Part shown: in pieces, positions 7,204-13,895 of the stretch | Numbering within the stretch: the first letter of the stretch is position 1 | How the letters are laid out: every line of letters begins with the position of its first letter | Assembly: GCA_029240815.1 (NCBI GenBank) | Contig: JARDZO010000050.1 | Coordinates: forward strand, 1-24,084 | Source: Brevibacillus sp. | GTDB lineage: Bacteria; Bacillota; Bacilli; Brevibacillales; Brevibacillaceae | Direction of reading: 5' to 3' | DNA length: 24,084 nt | Made by a program: the position numbers and the translations under genes | Notes under the pieces: model-generated | Databases searched by the model: none | Told to the model about the DNA's origin: nothing | The model's input: the letters and a program-made list of their open reading frames with translations, nothing else

Positions 7204-8121
7204 GTGAAAATTATCAGCTTTCACCGACGAACACCATTTCATGAAATACTGGCGGATTTGCAGGCACACGTAGCAGAACAGAAGGAAAAACAATTATGGC
7301 GCTGCTATGACGATCTGTCCTGCTTGTGTGTCACGCAGCAGTTATATGAACGTCACCAAGCTCATTTCAATCGCTATCCAGCAACAGTCGAAGAAAATGT
7401 GACAGTCAGTGTACACGCCGAGGAAGAAATACCGTGGGGAGTCCGCTACGTGGGAGCGGAGCGGCTGTGGAAAAGAGGGCGCGGTGCAGGCGTTAAAATA
7501 GCCGTCATTGATACAGGCATCTCACGCGAGCATTTTGAATTACGCGATCAGATCAAAGGAGGAGTCAACCTCGTCACGGGACGGCAAAACGGGCACGGGA
7601 CTCACGTAGCAGGGATCATCGTCGCGGAAATGAATCAGCGCGGGATTGTCGGAGTGTCTCCAGAGGCTCATCTGTACGACGTGCGGGCGTTTGGAGATGA
7701 CGGGAAATCGTCGCTTGCCACGATCATGCGGGCGATTAACTGGTCCATCGAAAACAAGATGGACATTATTAACATGAGCTTTGGCATGCCGCAATACAGT
7801 GAAGCACTGGCGAGGTCCGTTGAGAGAGCCAAAAAACAAGGCATCGTCATGGTTGCTTCTGCGGGAAATAACGGGGGAGAAGTGGAGTATCCAGCCCGAT
7901 ACAAAGGAGTCGTCGGTGTGAGCGCTATCGATCAAAACGGGAAGCTCGCCGATTTTAGTTCGCGTGGAAAAGGCGCAAACACCAAAGCACCTGGAGTCGA
8001 AATTCTATCTACCTGGCCGGGAAACCAATTCAAGACATTAAACGGAACTTCGATGGCTGCACCTCATGTGACTGGACTCAAGGCGCTGGAGCTTTCACGA
8101 GCAAAAAGGAGTAAGGAATGA
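7204..8121 (+). CDS. Subtilisin-like (S8) serine protease without signal peptide
   Basis: Encodes a 305-aa serine protease with a full catalytic set: Asp103 in AVIDTGI, His131 in NGHGTHVAG, oxyanion Asn222 in SAGNNG and Ser283 in GTSMAAPHV. Residues 1-80 look like an I9-type propeptide, but no secretion signal precedes it (MKIISFHRRTPFHEILADLQ). It is therefore predicted to act inside the cell or forespore, or to be exported by another route. The GTG start is fixed by AGGAGG 8 nt upstream. The C-terminus stops soon after the catalytic Ser, giving a compact domain. The neighbours (spoVIF and the YjcZ-type gene) suggest, but do not prove, a role in sporulation or germination. The protease call is very secure; the role is inference. 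Confidence 0.93.
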   Translation: MKIISFHRRTPFHEILADLQAHVAEQKEKQLWRCYDDLSCLCVTQQLYERHQAHFNRYPATVEENVTVSVHAEEEIPWGVRYVGAERLWKRGRGAGVKIAVIDTGISREHFELRDQIKGGVNLVTGRQNGHGTHVAGIIVAEMNQRGIVGVSPEAHLYDVRAFGDDGKSSLATIMRAINWSIENKMDIINMSFGMPQYSEALARSVERAKKQGIVMVASAGNNGGEVEYPARYKGVVGVSAIDQNGKLADFSSRGKGANTKAPGVEILSTWPGNQFKTLNGTSMAAPHVTGLKALELSRAKRSKE

Positions 8122-8173
8122 TCCAACTGAGGCTGTGTACATACTGCACAGCGTACATCCCCATTTGCATCAT

Positions 8174-8206
8174 GAAAAAAAGCCCTGGGACTGCTCCCGG
8201 GGCTTT
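8174..8206. terminator. Bidirectional terminator between convergent genes
   Basis: The stem AAAAGCCCTGGG / CCCGGGGCTTTT (one wobble) has a 6-nt loop, with T-runs on both strands. It serves the protease gene (plus) and the 104-aa gene (minus). Confidence 0.85.
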
Positions 8207-8227
8207 TGCAGCATATTTGCACGACTC

Positions 8228-8542
8228 TTATTGATGGACTTTGGTGTCATGATCTTGCTGTACGCGGAACCATATATTAAGATCATTAATGACACTGGCT
8301 AATTCGTGGATTTCGCTGTTTAATTCACAGGATCGAATGAAGTTCTCTTCTTCGGACATCTGTCTGGTTTTTTCGATGATGACCGTTTCAATCCGGATGA
8401 TCTTATCGGGAATGGTCGCGCGGATCTCCTCCCATTCCAACAATATGTCTGCTCTCTCTTCTGTTGAATATGCCTCCCACTCCAAGTTCAAAGCAGGGAG
8501 ACGAATACCCAGTCGTTCATCTAGTATAAAATGATTGCGCAA
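8228..8542 (-). CDS. Unrecognised 104-aa protein
   Basis: A small acidic, mainly helical cytosolic protein (LNLEWEAYSTEERADILLEW, then MSEEENFIRSCELNSEIHEL). I do not recognise the family. A GTG at 8554 opens the frame, but it overlaps the GAGAGGAG ribosome-binding site itself. The in-frame TTG at 8542, 11 nt after that site, is therefore the more likely start, giving MRNHFILDERLG. It is convergent with the protease gene, sharing a bidirectional terminator, and divergent from the YaiI/YqxD gene. The coding call rests on composition, the Shine-Dalgarno site and the terminator. Confidence 0.65.
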   Translation of the reverse strand: MRNHFILDERLGIRLPALNLEWEAYSTEERADILLEWEEIRATIPDKIIRIETVIIEKTRQMSEEENFIRSCELNSEIHELASVINDLNIWFRVQQDHDTKVHQ

Positions 8543-8625
8543 AGATACGTTCACTCCTCTCCAAAACCATCATACCAAATTTGATTCATGGCGGGGAGAA
8601 AAAAGCGAACGAAAGGTGGATACCT

Positions 8626-9066
8626 ATGCACGGAACACGCGTGCTGATTGATGCAGATGCTTGTCCGCGCCAGGCATTGGCGATCGCACAGGAGCTCTGC
8701 AGGGAGTTTGGCTGGAAGTGTTTTACATACGCGAGCTTCAATCACCAATTGAGCGGGGATAACCATATCACCGTCGATGCGGGGCCTCAAGCGGTCGATA
8801 CAAAGCTGGCAAATGATACTCGTGCAGGTGATATAGTAGTTACGCAGGATATTGGATTGGCCGCACTGATTTTGGGAAAAAAAGCATTGTCCCTCACGCC
8901 ACATGGTATGATATTTGATCCGGAGCGCATTACTTTTCATTTGGAAGAGCGGAATGAAAAAGCCAGATTTCGTCGTGGCGGAGGGCGTACACGTGGACCG
9001 GCTGCACGTACCCGCGAGGATGATCAACGGTTTGCGGAAGCGTTGCGTTCATTGATGGAGAGATAA
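8626..9066 (+). CDS. YaiI/YqxD family (DUF188) protein
   Basis: Encodes 146 aa, the usual length of this family. The N-terminus VLIDADACPRQALAIAQELC carries the family's DADACP motif. DNHITVDAGPQAVDTKLANDT and the later GDIVVTQDIGLAALIL add acidic residues arranged as in PIN-like nucleases. A metal-dependent nuclease activity is plausible but not established. The basic tail (RFRRGGGRTRGPAARTREDD) suggests nucleic-acid contact. The ATG at 8626 is chosen from the GAAAGGTGG site about 7 nt upstream and the family's typical start. The PAP2 gene begins 20 bp downstream, so they are likely co-transcribed. Confidence 0.88.
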   Translation: MHGTRVLIDADACPRQALAIAQELCREFGWKCFTYASFNHQLSGDNHITVDAGPQAVDTKLANDTRAGDIVVTQDIGLAALILGKKALSLTPHGMIFDPERITFHLEERNEKARFRRGGGRTRGPAARTREDDQRFAEALRSLMER

Positions 9067-9086
9067 AAGAGAGGGGGAAAACCGGT

Positions 9087-9755
9087 TTGGCAAAGAAAAA
9101 TGCAGGTAGAGGTTTGGCTATTGGAGCCGTTTTGTTCGCCGCCATGTCCGTAGCCCTGATTTGTCTCTACATGACAGGCAAAGTGCACGGTATAGATGAG
9201 GCGGGTTTTGCGATGGCAACAGCTGTGCGAGCAGAAATGTGGACATCGTTCTTAGGCGGATTGACCTATTTGGGGAGTGGAATCGTATTGGCACCAGCGG
9301 GCGTCGTCCTGATCGTAGCGTTTTACGCCAAAAAGCGGCGTGCCGAGGCTCTCGCCCTCTTGTTGATACTAGCGGGGGGAGAGTTGCTAAACGAGCTGCT
9401 CAAAGCCGTCTTTGCGAGACCTCGGCCAACTGACTTTCATTTAATTCCACTGCCAGACTCTTTTTCCTTTCCCAGTGGACATGCGATGATTGCGCCTGCC
9501 TTTTATTGCATGCTCGCTTTTTTAGTCAGTCGTTGGCTCAGAGGAAAAGCCTGGGCAATCATCGTTCAGATCGTGACGATACTCTTGGTCCTTCTGCTCG
9601 GAGCAAGCAGGGTATATCTGGGTGTACACTACCTCAGTGATGTACTTACAGGGTTTTGTCTTGCTATGTGCGGCTATTTTCTGGTCCGTTACGGTTTTGA
9701 GAGACATCTGGAAAGACAGCCTGCACCCGCCAGTCCGATTCTCCCATCCCCGTAA
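9087..9755 (+). CDS. PAP2-superfamily membrane phosphatase
   Basis: Encodes a 222-aa integral membrane phosphatase of the PAP2 superfamily, which removes phosphate from lipid phosphates such as phosphatidic acid, phosphatidylglycerol phosphate or undecaprenyl pyrophosphate. The three motifs are intact: K106 to RPRP (111-114), PSGH (129-132) and SRVYLGVHYLSD (174-185, with Arg175, His181 and Asp185). About five to six membrane segments are visible (11-29, 58-80, 88-105, 136-148, 155-173 and 185-200). The TTG start is supported by GAGGGGG 8-9 nt upstream. The substrate cannot be told from sequence. It follows the YaiI/YqxD gene in one unit. Confidence 0.9.
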   Translation: MAKKNAGRGLAIGAVLFAAMSVALICLYMTGKVHGIDEAGFAMATAVRAEMWTSFLGGLTYLGSGIVLAPAGVVLIVAFYAKKRRAEALALLLILAGGELLNELLKAVFARPRPTDFHLIPLPDSFSFPSGHAMIAPAFYCMLAFLVSRWLRGKAWAIIVQIVTILLVLLLGASRVYLGVHYLSDVLTGFCLAMCGYFLVRYGFERHLERQPAPASPILPSP

Positions 9756-9759
9756 AAAG

Positions 9760-10641
9760 CTACGTCGAATATCCCAATTCCTTCATCAAGCCCAGCCATT
9801 TCTCCACGCTGGGTTTGTTCTTTTTTTCTCGGGGCAAGACGATATAAGCAGAGCGCTTGGGAGGTTTGTTTCCTGTAATTGTAATTTCGATGAGCTTTCC
9901 GGCTGCCAGATCTGCCTTGACAGCTGAACGCGTCATGAGGCTTACCCCCAGTCCCTCCTTGATCAAATCAATTGCCAGCTCTGCCTTGTCTACTGTCAGC
10001 TTGGGAACGTAATTACGGGGCAAAGTCTGTCTGATCCATTCATTAAAGGGAGGTCCCCAGTTCATATGGATGAGCGGCAGGCTGCGCAGCTCTCGGGAAT
10101 CAATGTGGGTAGAGGTGATGAAAGTACAGCCGGGTCGGCTCACCAATACGACTTCATCTTCCCATGTCGGAATGACATCAAAGTTCGGCAAAGAAGGCGG
10201 AACGTACACGATACCTATTTGAATCACATTATCTAACAAATACTGAATGACGTCTGAAGAGTGCCCCGTTCTGGTGCTGATGGCGATTTGAGGGTAACGA
10301 TAGTGATACTCCTTGAGAATCGGCTCGAGGGTGGAGGTCCAGATGGCATTCAGACTCCCGATCGACAAGTAGTCCTCATAAGGCTGCAAAGAAGCGACCT
10401 CGTTTAACGCTTCATGGGATAGCTTGAGAATTCGCTCGGCATAAGGCAACAGAGTCAATCCGGCTTGTGTGATTTCTACGCTCCGCTTGTCACGTATGAA
10501 GAGAGGTTTTCCTACTTTTTCTTCCAGTTGCTTGATGCGCATAGTAACGGTAGACTGAACAAGATGGAGCATTTCTGCAGCCTTAGTGAAATTCTTTGTT
10601 TGTGCTAACGTGTAAAATGCGCGTAATTGTTCAAAGTCCAT
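9760..10641 (-). CDS. LysR-family transcriptional regulator
   Basis: Encodes a 293-aa LysR-type regulator. The N-terminal winged helix-turn-helix is at residues 1-60 (MDFEQLRAFYTLAQTKNFTK, with QSTVTMRIKQLEEKVGKPLF as recognition helix and wing). The periplasmic-binding-protein-like effector domain runs from about residue 90 to the end. The ATG at 10641 is the canonical start and has GAGGGAA about 9-11 nt upstream; a longer open frame upstream runs through promoter sequence. It is divergent from the MFS transporter gene, the usual arrangement of a LysR regulator and its target, so it probably controls that transporter and itself. The effector is unknown. Confidence 0.92.
   Translation of the reverse strand: MDFEQLRAFYTLAQTKNFTKAAEMLHLVQSTVTMRIKQLEEKVGKPLFIRDKRSVEITQAGLTLLPYAERILKLSHEALNEVASLQPYEDYLSIGSLNAIWTSTLEPILKEYHYRYPQIAISTRTGHSSDVIQYLLDNVIQIGIVYVPPSLPNFDVIPTWEDEVVLVSRPGCTFITSTHIDSRELRSLPLIHMNWGPPFNEWIRQTLPRNYVPKLTVDKAELAIDLIKEGLGVSLMTRSAVKADLAAGKLIEITITGNKPPKRSAYIVLPREKKNKPSVEKWLGLMKELGYST
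9788..9827 (+). terminator. Probable terminator of the YaiI-PAP2 unit, inside the lysR 3' end
   Basis: CCCAGC (9791-9796) pairs with GCTGGG (9808-9813), extendable by three weaker pairs, followed by TTTGTTCTTTTTTT. It lies 33 bp after the PAP2 stop and within the coding end of the convergent LysR gene. Confidence 0.55.
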
Positions 10642-10675
10642 AAAGTGAGTTTCCCTCTTATCTAAATATTTGATT

Positions 10676-10692
10676 ACAATATACAAAATTGT
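10676..10692. promoter_or_regulatory. Candidate LysR operator
   Basis: The interrupted palindrome ACAAT-N7-ATTGT contains a T-N11-A-like core. It lies between the divergent lysR and MFS genes, 35 bp from the lysR start codon. Confidence 0.5.
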
Positions 10693-10774
10693 TCGTTTCT
10701 CAAATTATACCCTGTTATTTAAGCTGGGAATATCCCTATTTCAAGTAATCAAAAGGGAAGAGCGAGGGGTATCG

Positions 10775-11992
10775 ATGAAACGGGAAATATGGAGGGAAAC
10801 ACCGTTTGCTGTAAAGCTACTGTTGTCCACCTCATTTTTAATGAACTTGGGCTTTTACGCACTAATCCCGTATCTCACGTTATATCTGACGGGAAGTATT
10901 GGCTGGGCACTGGCAATGGCTGGGCTTGTACTGAGTGTCCGACAATTTTCCCAGCAAGGATTTGCTTTCATAGGCGGAGTTGCTGCAGATGCGTTTGGAT
11001 ATAAAGGAACCATGGTCCTCGGAATGGTCGTGCGTGCAATTGGATTTGCCATGTTCGCATTTTGCACCGAGACATGGCAGTTTTTCGTGGCTGCGGTATT
11101 GTCCGGTTTAGGAGGAGCTTTGTTTGATCCTGCTGGTTCTGCTGCTTTTGCGGTGCTGACCCCAGAATCCATCCGGAAAGAAGTATTCGCTTTTCGAAAT
11201 GTCTTGACCAATATTGGCGTCGTAGGTTCCCAAATTATTGGGACTGCATTGTCTGCCGTTGATTTTACGTACTTGTCCCTTTTTGCAGGAGGGGTCTTCG
11301 GGTTATGCGCGCTGGTCGCATTTTTCCTGTTGCCTCCGATCTCTGCCACGAGCACGCGTCACAGCATATGGGATAGCATGCTGCACGTGATGAAGGATCG
11401 GCAATTTGTCCGTTTCACTGTGATCTTAATGGGGTATTACTACTTGAGCAACCAAATATTCTTGACGATTCCTCTGCTTGTAGAGAACGTGACGCATAAC
11501 AAAGGGAATGTGGGAATTGTGCTATCGGCAGTCTCCGTCTCCGTGATTCTGCTGCAGATGAAAGTCAGCCAGTGGATGGAAGGCTATCAGCAGCGTCTGA
11601 CCCTGATTGGCGTAGGTACGATGATCATGGGAACAGGATTGTTTATGCTGGCGTTTGCCGATTCTCTCTGGTTGCTGTTGCTCGATGTATTCCTGTACGC
11701 CTTGGGAACGATGATAGCCGTACCAAATCTGGTTGACGTGGTACCTCGTTTCGCTCCAAAGGAACTTGTCGGTGCTTATTACGGCTTCAACGGTTATTCG
11801 ATCGCCATCGGAGGGTCCGTAGGGCAGATCGCAGGTGGATGGGTATATGATCAGTCTATCCAACTGGAAATGACCTGGCTGCCTTGGACGATTTGTCTTT
11901 TGGTGGGGATGCTGGTAGCGTGGATGCTGTATCAAATGGAACACGGAACAAAGCGATTCGGTAAAGATTACCCGAAAATAGCTCGGTCATAA
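10775..11992 (+). CDS. MFS transporter, drug-efflux type
   Basis: Encodes a 405-aa, about 12-helix major facilitator. Motif A between helices 2 and 3 appears as GGVAADAFGYKGTM. The first helices read FAVKLLLSTSFLMNLGFYAL and LTLYLTGSIGWALAMAGLVL. Length and pattern suit proton-coupled drug or small-molecule exporters such as MdtH-like proteins. The ATG at 10775 is chosen for its GAGGGG site about 7 nt upstream and because the helices start right after it; the open frame upstream crosses the promoter. Regulation by the divergent LysR protein is likely. The substrate is unknown. Only a weak A/T hairpin follows the stop. Confidence 0.9.
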   Translation: MKREIWRETPFAVKLLLSTSFLMNLGFYALIPYLTLYLTGSIGWALAMAGLVLSVRQFSQQGFAFIGGVAADAFGYKGTMVLGMVVRAIGFAMFAFCTETWQFFVAAVLSGLGGALFDPAGSAAFAVLTPESIRKEVFAFRNVLTNIGVVGSQIIGTALSAVDFTYLSLFAGGVFGLCALVAFFLLPPISATSTRHSIWDSMLHVMKDRQFVRFTVILMGYYYLSNQIFLTIPLLVENVTHNKGNVGIVLSAVSVSVILLQMKVSQWMEGYQQRLTLIGVGTMIMGTGLFMLAFADSLWLLLLDVFLYALGTMIAVPNLVDVVPRFAPKELVGAYYGFNGYSIAIGGSVGQIAGGWVYDQSIQLEMTWLPWTICLLVGMLVAWMLYQMEHGTKRFGKDYPKIARS

Positions 11993-12008
11993 AAAGTTTT
12001 GGGCTTTT

Positions 12009-12035
12009 TGAAACATTTTCCAGTCTTGGTACGTA
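12009..12035 (+). promoter_or_regulatory. ECF-sigma (SigW/SigM-like) promoter
   Basis: TGAAAC (12009-12014) and CGTA (12032-12035) are separated by 17 nt. They match the -35 TGAAAC and -10 CGT elements of Bacillus cell-envelope stress sigma factors (SigW TGAAAC-N16-CGTA; SigM TGAAAC-N17-CGTC). Transcription would start about 12,043-12,046, leaving a leader of about 37 nt before the small gene. Confidence 0.65.
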
Positions 12036-12081
12036 TATAACGATAGAGATGATTGGCGCAAGAAAGTGAGGGAATCATTTT

Positions 12082-12189
12082 ATGGAAGATATGAAAAAGT
12101 TAAAACGGATGTTATTGGTAACGAGTTCCCTTGGATTCGCCGTATTTGCTATGGTAGTCATTACGGAAATCGTACGCATCTCCGTGTAG
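12082..12189 (+). CDS. 35-aa single-helix membrane peptide
   Basis: A 35-residue peptide with a basic head (MEDMKKLKRM) and one membrane-length hydrophobic helix (LLVTSSLGFAVFAMVVITEI), ending RISV. Translation is supported by GTGAGGGA 8 nt before the ATG. Transcription is supported by an ECF-type promoter just upstream and a strong terminator downstream, so it is a complete mini-gene. I do not recognise a family. Single-helix peptides controlled by envelope-stress sigma factors often act on membrane protein complexes or membrane properties, but any such role here is inference. It is too short for routine gene calling and may be unannotated. Confidence 0.6.
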   Translation: MEDMKKLKRMLLVTSSLGFAVFAMVVITEIVRISV

Positions 12190-12216
12190 AGCGAAAACGA
12201 AAGCAATGAAAAAACG

Positions 12217-12256
12217 AAAAGCTTGCAAGTCCCCTTACGAGGGGCTGCAAGCTTTT
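12217..12256. terminator. Bidirectional terminator between the 35-aa gene and rocE
   Basis: AAAAGCTTGCA plus CCCCT (12217-12235) pairs with AGGGG plus TGCAAGCTTTT (12240-12256), with a small asymmetric bulge and a TACG loop. T-rich tails lie on both strands. It serves the small gene (plus) and rocE (minus). Confidence 0.9.
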
Positions 12257-12279
12257 CTTTATATCTGTCAGATACAATT

Positions 12280-13683
12280 TTAGGCAGCGTTCTTTTTGAG
12301 CGGTTCCAGCTTCTTTTTAAAATGGAGCTGATACACGAGAATGGCAATGATCATGAAAGGTACGCCGCAGTAGAGGGCGATGCGCTGATCAGGGTCAAAT
12401 GCCAGGCTAACCAGAACAGTCAGGTTCAGGACCAAAGACACCAACGGAACGATCGGGTAAAGTGGGGTGCGGAACTTGAGATCCTCCAGCTTGCCGCCAT
12501 TCTTCAAGTAGTGGCGACGGAAGGCGAGCTGGGAAGCAGAGATCGAAATCCAACCTACCTGTGCACCAAGACCTGCAATCGACAGCAGAACCATGAAGAC
12601 GGTATCTTCGGCAAAAAAGCCGGACAACAGAGACAAGAGCGCAATCGCAAACGTGATCAACAGGGCATTCATCGGAATTCCCTTTTTGTTGACAGCGCCC
12701 AGCTTTTCAGACGCCATACCTTCTTTTGACAGAGCGAAAAGCATACGGGTAGCAGCGTACAAACCGGAGTTGGCAACGGACAAAAGAGCCGTCAATACGA
12801 CGAAGTTCATAAAATCAGCAGCGTACGGAATGCCGATGCTGTCAAACACGACGACAAACGGGCTTTCCACTACCCCTGCTTGCTCGTAAGGAATCATCCC
12901 TGCGAGGATGAAGATCGCGAGTACAAAGAAAACGAGCGTGCGCCAAACGGTATTGCGAATCGATTTTGGAATGGTTTTTTCCGGTTCTTTACTTTCCCCA
13001 GCAGCGATACCGATCAGCTCGGTTCCCTGGAAAGAGAAATTGACCGTAATCATGGTCATTAATAGACCTGTAATCCCGTGAGGAAGCCACGAACTGCTGG
13101 TAAAATTGGAGAACATCGGAGCAGGCTGACCGTTTTTCAAATCGATCAGTCCAAACATGGCTGCGCCACCCAAAATGATAAAAAGGATGATAGCGCTTAC
13201 CTTGATGCTGGAAAACCAAAACTCCGTCTCACCAAAAGCACGTGCCGATAAGGCATTGAGGAGGAACAACACTCCGCCAAAAAGTGCGCACCACATCCAC
13301 ACAGGAGAATCAGGGAACCAGCGCTGCATCAAGAGACCAGAAGACAAGAGTTCCAAAGCGACGGTAACTGCCCAACCCAACCAGTAAAGCCAACCGACAC
13401 CAAATCCAAGAGAAGGACTGACGAAACGGGTCATGTAGGTCTGGAAGGAACCAGAGACTGGCATGGCAACCGTAAGCTCGCCCAAGCAAAGCATGGTCAG
13501 GTACATAATAAATCCGCCTACCAAGAAGGAAAGAATCGTACCAATCGGACCCGCTTGGCTAATGGTATAGCCTGATCCGAGGAACAAGCCGGTACCGATT
13601 ACTCCCCCTAACGAAATCATGAAGAGATGCCTGCTATTCATACTACGCTTTAATTCGTTTTGTTGATCGTTGTGTGTTGTCAT
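12280..13683 (-). CDS. rocE: Arginine/ornithine amino-acid permease RocE
   Basis: Encodes a 467-aa, 12-helix APC-superfamily permease, the same length as Bacillus subtilis RocE. It follows that protein closely as I recall it: SRHLFMISLGGVIGTGLFLG, GELTVAMPVSGSFQTY, FQGTELIGIAAGESKEPEKT and DPDQRIALYCGVPFMI. It imports arginine or ornithine for the Roc pathway. The ATG at 13683 has AAGGAG 8 nt upstream. A -24/-12 SigL promoter lies 65-80 bp upstream with RocR-like sites behind it, so arginine or ornithine induction through RocR is expected. It follows rocR on the same strand but has its own promoter after rocR's terminator. RocC is the close paralogue and the alternative name. Confidence 0.9.
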   Translation of the reverse strand: MTTHNDQQNELKRSMNSRHLFMISLGGVIGTGLFLGSGYTISQAGPIGTILSFLVGGFIMYLTMLCLGELTVAMPVSGSFQTYMTRFVSPSLGFGVGWLYWLGWAVTVALELLSSGLLMQRWFPDSPVWMWCALFGGVLFLLNALSARAFGETEFWFSSIKVSAIILFIILGGAAMFGLIDLKNGQPAPMFSNFTSSSWLPHGITGLLMTMITVNFSFQGTELIGIAAGESKEPEKTIPKSIRNTVWRTLVFFVLAIFILAGMIPYEQAGVVESPFVVVFDSIGIPYAADFMNFVVLTALLSVANSGLYAATRMLFALSKEGMASEKLGAVNKKGIPMNALLITFAIALLSLLSGFFAEDTVFMVLLSIAGLGAQVGWISISASQLAFRRHYLKNGGKLEDLKFRTPLYPIVPLVSLVLNLTVLVSLAFDPDQRIALYCGVPFMIIAILVYQLHFKKKLEPLKKNAA

Positions 13684-13748
13684 GTAGTCTACTCCTTCGT
13701 GCAAAAGTATAGGCTTGATGAATGCGTTTTCAGGATGGCTATATGTTC

Positions 13749-13765
13749 TGCAAGAATGATACCAA
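13749..13765 (-). promoter_or_regulatory. SigL (sigma-54) promoter of rocE
   Basis: On the minus strand the sequence is TTGGTATCATTCTTGCA: GG of the -24 and GC of the -12 elements are exactly 10 nt apart and the TTGCA is perfect. The transcription start is expected near 13,739, about 55 nt before the rocE ATG. Confidence 0.85.
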
Positions 13766-13814
13766 ATAAAATAAGCAGAAAATTCATGGTTCCCACAGCA
13801 TTATGAATGATAAG

Positions 13815-13855
13815 TGCAAAGAATAATTGCGTTTTTTGTGCAAAATAATTAAAAA
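13815..13855. promoter_or_regulatory. Candidate RocR upstream activating sites for rocE
   Basis: TGCAAAGAATAATTGCG (13815-13831) and TGCAAAATAATTAAAAA (13839-13855) resemble the RocR palindrome TGCAAAAT-N-ATTTTGCA. The first keeps both outer arms; the second keeps only its left half. They are about 85 and 108 bp upstream of the predicted rocE start, a normal distance for an enhancer-binding protein. Confidence 0.5.
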
Positions 13856-13878
13856 ATACGCCAAAAAATTTGGCGTAT
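13851..13878 (-). terminator. Terminator of rocR
   Basis: A perfect 10-bp stem (ATACGCCAAA at 13856-13865 with TTTGGCGTAT at 13869-13878) has a 3-nt loop and, on the minus strand, a U-run. It separates rocR from rocE transcription. Confidence 0.88.
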
Positions 13879-13895
13879 GTAAAAGTTGTTGAATA

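Noticed and set aside
11991..12009. Terminator after the MFS gene (AAAAAG/CTTTTT hairpin)
   Set aside because: The stem is only A/T-rich and overlaps the -35 of the next promoter; it is too weak to call.
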